The position numbers and the translations under genes were made by a program. This document shows, piece after piece, positions 1 to 6,496 of a DNA stretch of 7,233 bases. Origin of the DNA: Acidisphaera sp035272265 (GTDB lineage: Bacteria > Pseudomonadota > Alphaproteobacteria > Acetobacterales > Acetobacteraceae); NCBI GenBank assembly GCA_035272265.1, contig DATEQV010000351.1, positions 1-7,233 of the forward strand. The letters run 5' to 3'. Position 1 is the stretch's first letter; every line of letters begins with the position of its first letter. The notes beneath the pieces are model-generated. The model made no database searches. It was not told where the DNA came from and saw only the letters and a list, made by a program, of their open reading frames with translations.

Positions 1-1
1 G

Positions 2-1207
2 GCGGGCAAGGGCAGGTCGCTCGGCGCGCTGGCGCGCCGCCTGTATCTGCACCGGCATCTCGCCCGTTTGTTCGCCGGCTCCGGCACTGCATCGCCGCCG
101 CAGGTCCGCGCTGCTGCCGCACCGGCGGCGCGGGACCCCGACATCGCTGCCGCGGCAGCCGCGCTTGCCCGCGCGTCGCGTCCGGTCGCCATCATCGGCA
201 GCCAGACGCTCGCGTCCGGCACCGACGCGGCGCGGGTGGTGAAAGCGATCACCCGGCTCGGCGTGCCGGTGTACCTGTCGGGCATGGCGCGCGGGCTGCT
301 GGGCCGGGATCATCCGTTGCAGCTGTATCACCAGCGCCGACAGGCGCTGCGCGAGGCGGACTGCGTCATCCTCGCGGGTGTGCCGTGCGACTTCCGGCTC
401 GACTACGGACGGCATCTGAGCCGTGCGGAAACCGTGATCGCCGTCAACCGCAGCAGCGCCGAGGCGCGCCTGAACCGCAAGCCCACCATCGCAGCGATCG
501 GCGATGTCGGCGGATCCCTGGAGCGATTGGCCGCGCAGTCGGGGGGCGTCCCGACGCGCTGGCAGGACTGGCTGCGAACGCTGCATGCGCGCGACGCGGA
601 ACGCGAGGCCGAGATCGACGCCCAGGCGGCTGCGGCGGGCGACTACGTCAACCCGATCGCTCTGCTGCGGGCGATCGACCGTGAGGCGGGCGACAATGCG
701 ATCTTCGTCGCCGACGGCGGCGATTTCGTCGCGACCGCGTCCTACGTGCTGCGGCCGAGGGGACCGCGCATGTGGCTCGATCCGGGGCCGTTCGGCACCC
801 TCGGCGTGGGCGCCGGTTTCGGGCTCGGCGCGGCGTTGTCGCGGCCCGATGCCGAAGTGTGGATCCTGTTCGGCGACGGCGCGTGCGGCTACAGCCTCGC
901 GGAGTTCGACACCTTCGTGCGCCACGGCATCCCGGTGATCGCGGTGGTCGGCAACGACGCCGGCTGGACGCAGATCGCGCGCGAACAGGTCAAGCTGCTG
1001 CACGACGATGTTGGTACCGTGCTGGCGCGGACCGCGTACCACGACGTCGCCGCCGGGTTCGGCGCGGAGGGCATCCTGGTCAAGACGGCGGCCGAGGTGC
1101 CGCAGGCGCTGGCGCGCGTCCGCGCGGCCGCGCAGTCGGGCAAGCCCGTTCTCGTCAACGTCTGGCTCGACCGGACCGCGTTCCGCGAAGGCGCGATCTC
1201 GATGTGA
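2..1207 (+). CDS. Thiamine-diphosphate-dependent acetolactate synthase-like enzyme (ILVBL / 2-hydroxyacyl-CoA lyase type), 5'-truncated by the window edge
   Basis: The frame is open from base 2 to the TGA at 1205-1207, giving 401 visible residues; the true start lies upstream. A TTG at 68 is only an internal codon. Visible residues about 40-180 fit the central domain of ThDP enzymes, and about 205-390 the C-terminal ThDP-binding domain. The cofactor motif is clear: GDG at visible residues 291-293, then AEFDTFVRHGIPV, then GND at 317-319, where Mg2+ and diphosphate bind. The N-terminal pyrimidine domain with the catalytic Glu is outside the window, so about 150-190 residues are missing if family length (about 560-630 aa) holds. 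From memory, the stretch GDGACGYSLAEFDTFVRHG and the following GNDAGWTQI resemble human ILVBL, which cleaves 2-hydroxyacyl-CoA, more than biosynthetic AHAS. Oxalyl-CoA decarboxylase-like or true acetolactate synthase activity remains possible. The superfamily is very sure; the substrate is not. Confidence 0.9.
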   Translation, partial: AGKGRSLGALARRLYLHRHLARLFAGSGTASPPQVRAAAAPAARDPDIAAAAAALARASRPVAIIGSQTLASGTDAARVVKAITRLGVPVYLSGMARGLLGRDHPLQLYHQRRQALREADCVILAGVPCDFRLDYGRHLSRAETVIAVNRSSAEARLNRKPTIAAIGDVGGSLERLAAQSGGVPTRWQDWLRTLHARDAEREAEIDAQAAAAGDYVNPIALLRAIDREAGDNAIFVADGGDFVATASYVLRPRGPRMWLDPGPFGTLGVGAGFGLGAALSRPDAEVWILFGDGACGYSLAEFDTFVRHGIPVIAVVGNDAGWTQIAREQVKLLHDDVGTVLARTAYHDVAAGFGAEGILVKTAAEVPQALARVRAAAQSGKPVLVNVWLDRTAFREGAISM

Positions 1208-1223
1208 GGTCGATCGCGGTGTC

Positions 1224-2549
1224 TCAGCCCGGCAGTTCCGCCGCCGAGGTGAAGTCCGACGCCGCCTGCGGTTCGGCCGGGTCGCCGCGGTAGAGCCGCG
1301 AGAGCAATGCGGGCAGCGTGAGTCCCTGCACGATGATGCTGAACAGCACGACAGTGTAGCAGATCACCAGCAGCTGGCCGCGGAAGATGGTGACCGGCAT
1401 GGTGAGCGCGAGCGCGATCGATACGCCGCCGCGCATGCCTGCCCATGTCAGCACCGTCGTCTGGCGTGTCACCACGCGCAGGCTGCGGCCGGAGATCGCC
1501 GACGGCACGCCCACGCTGATCGCGCGCGCGGCGAGCGACAACGGCACGCAAGCGGCTGCGACGGCCAGCTCGCGGCTGTTGACGATCAGCGCCAGCACCT
1601 CCACGCCGATCAGCAGGAACAGCCCGAGATTGAGGACGCGGTCGAGCAGCGACCAGAACGCGACGATCGGGCCTTGTGCGGCGGCCGCGGGCACGCCGTC
1701 CGGACCGGCGCTGGCGGCGAAGCCGGAACGCAGCAGATATCCCAGCAGCAGTCCGGCGCTGACGACCGCGACCGGGCCGGACACCTCGCAGGCATCGGCG
1801 AGTCGGTAGCAGCCGACCACCAGGGCGAGCGAGACGATCATGCGGACGGCATCGTCGGCGACGCGCCGCATGGTCCATCCGGCGAGCGCGCCGCAGGCGC
1901 AGCCCAGTGCTGCGCCGCCGATCAGCTGCTCGGCCATCGCCAGCCCGATGCGGCCGTGTCCGAGCAGTCCGGTCTCGCCGTGCGCCACGCGCAGCGCGAC
2001 CAGGAACAGCACGACGCCCGCGCCGTCGTTGAACAGGCTCTCGCCGACGATGGCCGCGCGCGTGGACGCCGGCATCTTGCTGCGGCCGAGCAGCGTCTCG
2101 ACCACCACCGCGTCGGTGGGCGCCAGGATCGCGCCCAGCACGAAGCACCATGCGATGGGCACCCGGATGCCGATGGCGACCAGCAGCAGCCACAGTCCGA
2201 CGCAGAACACCGTCGTGGAGATCACCACGCCGGCAGTCGCGAGCACCGTGATGATGCCGACATGCCGGCGCAGAGCCGGCAGGTCGACATGCAGGCTGCC
2301 GGCGAACAGCAGCAGCGCCAGCACCCAGTCGAGGAACACATGCGGCAGGTCGGCGGCCGACAGCGCATCGCGGATGGGCCCGAGCAGATGCAGACTCAGC
2401 GCCACATCGGCGCCGGCGAGCAGCAGGGCGAGCACGAGCGATCCGAGCAGCATGCCGATCGGCGCGGGCAGGCGGACGTAGCGGTCGTTGATCGCGCCGA
2501 GCAGCGCGGCCAGCACCAGGACCACCGCCACGATATCGATCGAGGCCAT
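1224..2549 (-). CDS. CPA1-family Na+(K+)/H+ antiporter (NhaP-like)
   Basis: This is a 441-residue integral inner-membrane protein, made almost entirely of hydrophobic segments (about 11-12 helices by eye). It exchanges monovalent cations for protons. The family's diagnostic motifs are present: APTDAVVV at residues 143-150, GESLFNDGAGVV at 169-180 with the ion-binding Asn174-Asp175 pair that marks electroneutral CPA1 exchangers, and TWAGMRGGVSIAL at 368-380 with its conserved Arg. There is no long C-terminal regulatory domain such as RCK/TrkA-C; only about 20 hydrophilic residues follow the last helix. The ATG at 2549 is preceded by GGAGGG, and the first residues run straight into helix 1 as expected. 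It lies 46 bases after the GH65 gene on the same strand, probably in one transcript, and ends 16 bases from the convergent ThDP enzyme stop. Family sure; Na+ versus K+ preference cannot be read from the sequence. Confidence 0.95.
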   Translation of the reverse strand: MASIDIVAVVLVLAALLGAINDRYVRLPAPIGMLLGSLVLALLLAGADVALSLHLLGPIRDALSAADLPHVFLDWVLALLLFAGSLHVDLPALRRHVGIITVLATAGVVISTTVFCVGLWLLLVAIGIRVPIAWCFVLGAILAPTDAVVVETLLGRSKMPASTRAAIVGESLFNDGAGVVLFLVALRVAHGETGLLGHGRIGLAMAEQLIGGAALGCACGALAGWTMRRVADDAVRMIVSLALVVGCYRLADACEVSGPVAVVSAGLLLGYLLRSGFAASAGPDGVPAAAAQGPIVAFWSLLDRVLNLGLFLLIGVEVLALIVNSRELAVAAACVPLSLAARAISVGVPSAISGRSLRVVTRQTTVLTWAGMRGGVSIALALTMPVTIFRGQLLVICYTVVLFSIIVQGLTLPALLSRLYRGDPAEPQAASDFTSAAELPG

Positions 2550-2551
2550 CG

Positions 2552-2557
2552 CCCTCC
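2552..2557 (-). promoter_or_regulatory. Ribosome binding site of the antiporter gene
   Basis: On the - strand GGAGGG stands two bases before the ATG at 2549 (three from the GGAGG core). The spacing is a little short but the match is strong. It supports this start and shows that the antiporter is translated independently of the GH65 gene, whose stop is 46 bases upstream. Confidence 0.65.
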
Positions 2558-2595
2558 GTCAGGCCGGCGTCATGGGACGCCCGCGGCTCGCGCTG

Positions 2596-4884
2596 TCAGG
2601 TACCGCCGGACATGCTGGCCGGCTGCAGCGTGCGCTCGGTTCCGTGCACGAGCACGGTCAGCGGATCGCCTGCCTCGAGAGTCGCGTTTACCTCTCCGTC
2701 GCGCAAGATGCGGAAGTGCACGCGGCGGCCCCGCCAGCACACACGAAAGCTGAGGCCGAGCCACTGCGGCGGCAACTGCGGCACGATCGACAGATGCTCC
2801 CCGGTCAGGGACAGCCCGCCGAAGCCCATCACCACGGCCTGCCAGAGCCCGCCGAGCGAAGCGACATGCACGCCGCCGGCGCTGTCGGCGACGTTGGGCG
2901 ACAGATCGATCTCCGCCGTCTCCCGGAAGTAGCGATAGGCCGCCGATGTCTCGCCAAGGCGAGCGGCCACGATCGCATGCATCGCCCGGCTGAGTGAGCT
3001 GCCGTGCCCGCAGCGCGGCTCGTAGGTCCGGAAATTGACCCGCTGGACGGTCTGGTCGAATTCCTCCGGCAGCAACGCCAACAATGCGACGACGTCGGCC
3101 TGCTTGACCACCTGCGTGCGTTTGACCCGCTCGTACCCGAGCTGCACGTCCATCGGCGTGCTGTGGTCGGAATACTTCGTGAGGTCGATCGGTTCCAGCG
3201 CGAAGAAGCCGGCGAACTGCTCGATGATCCCGGTCGTCGGATCGAGGCCAGTCACCAGCGTTTCGGCCACCTCGCGCCAGTGCGCGAGTTCGGCGTCGCG
3301 CAGGTCAAGCCGGGCCGACAGGTCGGTCCACCGGTCCGGCCAGCGTTCGCGCAGCAACGCGCAGACGTCCAGCCCTCGCGCGATGTTCCAGCGCGCCATC
3401 AAGTTGGTGTAGGCGTTGTCGTCGACGCCCTCGTGGTATTCGTCGGGCCCCATCACAAGGCGAATGTGCCGCTTGCCGTCCGCTCCGCGCGTAGCGCGGC
3501 TCGCCCAGAACCGCGCCGTCTCCAGCACGATTTCGGCTCCCGCCTCGAGCAGGAACGTGTCGTCGCCGCTCACGTGCCAGTACTGCCAGACGGCGTAGGC
3601 GACGTCGGCGGTGATGTGATGCTCCTGCTTGCCCGACAGCACGTCGATGAATTGGCCGCCCGGGGTGAGCACGCGGTCGGGCGTGGTCTCCTCGCCGGTG
3701 TCGGCCGATTCCCAGGCATACTGCGCGCCGCGCCAGCCGTTCTTCGCCGCGTTCGCCCGCGCGCCGGCCAGCGTGTGAAAGCGGTACATCAGCAGCGCCC
3801 GCGCCGCTTCCGGCCACGTGGCGATGTAGAACGGAAGCAGGTAGATCTCGGTGTCCCAGAAGACGTGGCCGAGATAGGCATCGCCCGTCAGCGCGCGCGC
3901 GCCGATCGAGACGCGCGGATCATTCGGATTGGCAGCGCTGTTGAGGTGATAGACGGCGAAGCGCAACTCCCGCTCGAGTTCCGGTGCGCCCTCGATCGTG
4001 ACGTCGCTCGCCTCCCAGCGTGCGGCCCAAGCCGCCGCATGCGCAGCGAGCATCGCCGCCCCGCCCGCGTTCCGCGCCCGCTGCAACGCGGCAGTTGCGG
4101 CTTGGCCGGGATCGCGATCCGGCTCGTCGCTGCGCACCACGGCAATCAAGCGCTCAAGTGCCGTCGTCTGGCCGGCGACTGAGCGCCAGTGCCACGCCCA
4201 GCGCAGCCGTTCGACCGCGTCGGGCGTCAACAGGTGCCCGCCGAGGGTCAGCGTGGCCGCTCCCGCCATGGCGACGGATTTGGAACCGTCGGTGATGCGC
4301 CAGACGCCAAGCTCGCGCTCGATCTGTGCCGGCTCCATCCCCAGCCCCGCCGCCTCGAAACTGGCCTCTAACGTCACGTCGACGTCGTCGCGGTCCACCT
4401 CGAAGTTGAGCCATTGCAGCCCCAACGCACGATCATCCTGCGAAACCAGCCGCAGGCTGACGATCTCCGCCACGATGCCGGAGGGGTCGCGGTGACGCCA
4501 CTTCACCACCAGCAGCCCGCGCCGCATGTCGAGCGTGCGCCGATACCGCAGCATCGTTCCGCGGCGCATCACCAACTGCTTGCCGTTCAGCTGGATGCGG
4601 ACGCGCAACCAGTCGGCAACCGGCACCAGTGCCGGCACCGGCGGGTCGGTGTTCGGCACGTCGAACAGCCCGGCGACATACGTGCGTGGCCACGAAGCCC
4701 AGTTCAGCGTGCGCTGCCACGACACCCAGGTGGGCCCCCGGCTCACCGACGACGCCGCACGCACCCCCATCAGCCCGTTGCTGATGGCGAGGCGCGACTC
4801 GATGCCGCTCTCGCGCCGGATGTCGTTGCCGATGTAGTCCAAGGCCCAGCCTGGGTCGTCCGTCGGCTGCATGGCGTCCGGCAT
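2596..4884 (-). CDS. Glycoside hydrolase family 65 protein, probable alpha-glucosyl disaccharide phosphorylase
   Basis: A full-length 762-residue GH65 protein. The family (maltose, trehalose, kojibiose and nigerose phosphorylases, plus a few hydrolases) splits alpha-glucosides with inversion, phosphorylases releasing beta-glucose-1-phosphate. An N-terminal beta-sandwich (about 10-270) precedes the alpha/alpha barrel (about 300-685), with a short C-terminal beta region (about 690-760). Visible motifs: GHVFWDTEIYLLPF at 339-352; KQEHHITADVAY at 419-430; GPDEYHE at 479-485 with the general acid Glu482; KQADV at 594-598; YEPRCGHGSSLS at 621-632, in the phosphate-binding area; and LGGLWQ at 677-682. 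As I recall, classical maltose phosphorylases have HDSSLS and MAGTW, so this looks like a separate subgroup. No signal peptide is visible, so it is probably cytoplasmic. The start is fixed by GAGGTGA six bases upstream and an in-frame TGA at 4893-4891. No beta-phosphoglucomutase gene accompanies it here. Family sure; substrate and phosphorylase-versus-hydrolase are inferred. Confidence 0.95.
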   Translation of the reverse strand: MPDAMQPTDDPGWALDYIGNDIRRESGIESRLAISNGLMGVRAASSVSRGPTWVSWQRTLNWASWPRTYVAGLFDVPNTDPPVPALVPVADWLRVRIQLNGKQLVMRRGTMLRYRRTLDMRRGLLVVKWRHRDPSGIVAEIVSLRLVSQDDRALGLQWLNFEVDRDDVDVTLEASFEAAGLGMEPAQIERELGVWRITDGSKSVAMAGAATLTLGGHLLTPDAVERLRWAWHWRSVAGQTTALERLIAVVRSDEPDRDPGQAATAALQRARNAGGAAMLAAHAAAWAARWEASDVTIEGAPELERELRFAVYHLNSAANPNDPRVSIGARALTGDAYLGHVFWDTEIYLLPFYIATWPEAARALLMYRFHTLAGARANAAKNGWRGAQYAWESADTGEETTPDRVLTPGGQFIDVLSGKQEHHITADVAYAVWQYWHVSGDDTFLLEAGAEIVLETARFWASRATRGADGKRHIRLVMGPDEYHEGVDDNAYTNLMARWNIARGLDVCALLRERWPDRWTDLSARLDLRDAELAHWREVAETLVTGLDPTTGIIEQFAGFFALEPIDLTKYSDHSTPMDVQLGYERVKRTQVVKQADVVALLALLPEEFDQTVQRVNFRTYEPRCGHGSSLSRAMHAIVAARLGETSAAYRYFRETAEIDLSPNVADSAGGVHVASLGGLWQAVVMGFGGLSLTGEHLSIVPQLPPQWLGLSFRVCWRGRRVHFRILRDGEVNATLEAGDPLTVLVHGTERTLQPASMSGGT

Positions 4885-4890
4885 CAGCGA

Positions 4891-4897
4891 TCACCTC
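4891..4897 (-). promoter_or_regulatory. Ribosome binding site of the GH65 gene
   Basis: GAGGTGA on the - strand lies six bases before the ATG at 4884. An in-frame stop, TGA at 4893-4891, overlaps it, so the protein cannot begin further upstream. Another Met lies at residue 5 (4872), but the strong site favours 4884. Confidence 0.8.
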
Positions 4898-5194
4898 GAT
4901 GACATGGCCCGTCGCCGCAAGGTTCGTCCTCGGCACGCTCGATGTCGACATCGACCTGATCGGGCCGGATGGCGGCCCGTCGCTGCCGGTCAGCTCCCCG
5001 CGACTTTGCATGCTCTCCACGGCACCTCGGCAACGTACTCGGGCCGTACACGATCGGTCTCGCGGCGTAAGCCGAGGCTGGCTGCGCGCTTCGGTAAGTG
5101 GATGACGCGCACCATCACGTTGAGCGCCGCCTCATGCCGCTTCCAGGCGCATCGCCCGCCGCCTGCAGGCGGTCGGCGGGGTGTGCGGACGCCA
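4898..5194. other. Intergenic stretch upstream of the GH65 gene, no supported gene
   Basis: I see no recognisable gene on either strand. It should contain the promoter of the GH65-antiporter unit on the - strand. The best core I could find there (TTGCCG ... TGCAAA, about 5033-5005) is too weak to annotate. A + strand frame from 4899 (MTWPVAARFVLGTLDVDIDL...) has GC-rich third positions but no ribosome binding site and no family resemblance. Confidence 0.5.
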
Positions 5195-5377
5195 TCAGCC
5201 ACCGGTCCCGAACTGCACCATCTGCGAGGTGCCAGTAATCCCCGGAGCCGAGCCCGAGGCCGTGACCGACGCCTTGTTGATCCAGCTCGGCGCCGCTGCG
5301 AACAGCCCGCACAGCATCACTCCAGCGATGGCGCGCGCGATATGTCCGGTCTCGTGGTTATGCGGATGCCGCGACTG
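5195..5377 (-). pseudogene. Possible gene fragment carrying an HExxH motif
   Basis: A 60-codon open stretch on the - strand, from just after a TAG (5380-5378) to a TGA (5197-5195), with G/C-rich third positions. It reads HPHNHETGHIARAIAG and continues as a hydrophobic run (VMLCGLFAAAPSW) and a Ser/Thr/Gly-rich tail (KASVTASGSAPGITGTSQMV). HETGH at 5356-5342 fits the zinc-metalloprotease pattern HExxH, but five residues are weak evidence. There is no good start codon and no ribosome binding site, so if real it is a remnant cut off on its N-terminal side, next to the transposase fragment. I do not recognise the family. It may be a chance open frame. Confidence 0.25.
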
Positions 5378-5414
5378 CTAGCCCGTGTTTCGCTACTGGC
5401 GGCCAAAAATTGGC

Positions 5415-5693
5415 GGGATCGATCAAGCGATAGCTGACCAGCGTCTTCAACACGTTGAACCATCGTGTCGCTTCGCGGGAAGCGGCCAGCCGCCCCGCCC
5501 AGAACTCGTCCAGTTGCAGTTGCTCCCATAGATGACAGGCCAGCCAGCACGCTCCCCATTGCCGCGGTCGGCGCAGCCGCATGCCGCTGAGCCGGACGTG
5601 CACCACATCACAGTCCAGCGGCGGCGCCGCACGATCCTCGGGGAACAGCGCGATCTGCCTAGCGTGCTGGCCACCCTCGTCAAATGCTTCGCT
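5415..5693 (-). pseudogene. IS1634-like transposase fragment (N-terminal part only)
   Basis: About 93 codons in one - strand frame. They run from SEAFDEGGQHARQ through ALFPEDRAAPPLDCDVVHV, LRRPRQWGACWLACHLWEQL and FWAGRLAASREATRWFNVL to KTLVSYRLIDP. From memory this matches the region ahead of the DDE catalytic core in IS1634-type (IS4-superfamily) transposases, where RLIDP is normally followed by GSEWRLHR. Here similarity stops abruptly after DP (5415) and the frame runs on into unrelated sequence to a stop near 5358. Upstream, the frame continues to a TAG at 5765-5763, but similarity fades before the Ser at 5693. The catalytic DDE domain, the true start and both terminal inverted repeats are absent, so it cannot transpose. 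It is the only clear mobile-element trace in the window. Confidence 0.75.
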
Positions 5694-6187
5694 GGTCCGG
5701 CACCGGCCATGACTGAGATCCGTTTGGGAACACCTGTCCGGGTGGTCCGGATCGAGGCGGTCGACCTACACCTCGGTCCGAAGCTGTCCGATGCGCGTCT
5801 GACCATAATGGGCGCCGGCTTGGGGCCACGCCGGTGGTGGTCACTGACGCGTCAGCAGAGGTCAACGCCAACTACTCCGCGCATGCCGGCTGGCTGCGCC
5901 GTCGACCGCAATGCCGCCACGCTGCCGGACGCATGGTCACCAGCCGCGTTCGTGCTGATCACTGCTGCTGGTGCAGCTCGGCTCGCTTCTTGCTGCGCCG
6001 ACACGCGGCGGCATTTAGGGACCACGGCGCGCCATGAGACCCCGGGGAGTCTCCGAAAGCAATTCGCAAAACCGGGCTTCGTTGGTCTTGTTATTCACCC
6101 CCAGGCCCGGGCTTCTCCCGCCGGGGCTTCGGCTGAGAGAACAGGCCCCTCGGGGGCACTCGGCGCGAACCTCAGGGGAACGTCTGG
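5694..6187. other. Stretch without a recognisable gene
   Basis: About 490 bases with no family I recognise on either strand. Open frames exist, as expected in GC-rich DNA. They lack ribosome binding sites and are rich in Arg, Ala, Pro and Ser without motif structure, typical of non-coding GC-rich sequence. A small hairpin with arms GAGAC/GTCTC around CCCGGGGA lies at 6036-6053. This is probably decayed coding or mobile DNA. Confidence 0.5.
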
Positions 6188-6320
6188 GAGGGCCCGGCGG
6201 CGGCGATCAGGGACGCGCTGGTGCTGCTCGAGGGTTGATGACTACTGCCGCGTTGACCGCTGGCTGATCGAAGGTCCGGCAGCGGCGATCAGGGACGCGT
6301 TCGCGCTCTCGGAGGGATGA
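6188..6320 (+). repeat. Two diverged direct copies of a 51-base segment reading EGPAAAIRDA...EG-stop
   Basis: Copy 1 is 6188-6238 and copy 2 is 6270-6320, 82 bases apart start to start, with 40 of 51 bases identical by my count. Each in its own + strand frame encodes EGPAAAIRDA, then LVLLEG (copy 1) or FALSEG (copy 2), then TGA. In the first ten codons all three differences are synonymous (GAG/GAA, GGC/GGT, GCG/GCA), a pattern of conserved protein rather than bare DNA repetition. Both look like C-terminal ends of related proteins. The frame before copy 1 is open only to a TGA at 6134-6136. The frame before copy 2 is open further but without recognisable content (the immediately preceding residues are VDRWLI). 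I do not recognise the family. They may be remnants of a tandem gene duplication. Confidence 0.5.
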
Positions 6321-6398
6321 CGCAGCTAACACAGCCCCTCGCGCAGGCTGCCGCCACGCCCGCGCCAGGCGGCCTCTGCACGGAACCATTATTTCAGC

Positions 6399-6416
6399 TT
6401 GTCACCGTCCTGTCAG
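6399..6416 (+). promoter_or_regulatory. Pho-box-like direct repeat (candidate PhoB operator)
   Basis: TTGTCAC-CGTC-CTGTCAG consists of two 7-base units with a TGTCA core repeated at exactly 11 bases. This is the geometry of the PhoB-binding Pho box (consensus CTGTCAT, 4-base spacer, CTGTCAY), though the spacer is GC-rich instead of AT-rich. It lies about 80 bases before the candidate small gene at 6497. The first unit also reads as a -35 box (TTGTCA, 6399-6404) 17 bases before a weak -10 (TGCGAT, 6422-6427). A small hairpin, TGCTGC-GAT-GCAGCA, follows at 6419-6433. In this GC-rich setting a chance match is possible. Confidence 0.35.
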
Positions 6417-6496
6417 AATGCTGCGATGCAGCAGACCCGCCGCTCGTTTCGACCCCCTGCCGAAGTGGCTATCGCCCCTGGTGAAGGCCGTCCCGC

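Noticed and set aside
68..70. TTG at 68 as the start of the ThDP enzyme
   Set aside because: The frame is open to the window edge with plausible residues, and the protein would lack its N-terminal domain, so the gene continues upstream.
889..2193. A 434-codon - strand frame spanning the ThDP gene and the antiporter gene
   Set aside because: It is antisense to the ThDP enzyme and out of frame with the antiporter. Its composition is Arg/Ala-rich with no motifs, a shadow of high-GC coding DNA.
1008..2753. A 581-codon + strand frame across the antiporter region
   Set aside because: It lies antisense to the antiporter and the start of the convergent pair. It is rich in Arg, His, Gln and Asp, with no family resemblance.
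3004..4182. A 392-codon + strand frame opposite the GH65 gene
   Set aside because: It is fully antisense to an unmistakable GH65 gene and carries no domain signal.
4433..5020. A - strand frame starting upstream of GH65 and overlapping it
   Set aside because: It is out of frame with GH65. Past 4884 it is only the shifted reading of that gene, and the upstream part (MESMQSRGELTGSD...) has no ribosome binding site or recognisable content.
5834..6037. + strand frame starting MVVTDASAEV, reminiscent of a PIN-domain toxin start
   Set aside because: Only the first few residues resemble MIVVDASA. The conserved acidic residues do not follow and there is no ribosome binding site.
5532..6320. A 262-codon + strand frame over the right half
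   Set aside because: It begins antisense to the transposase fragment and shows no domain. Only its last 17 codons (repeat copy 2) are notable.
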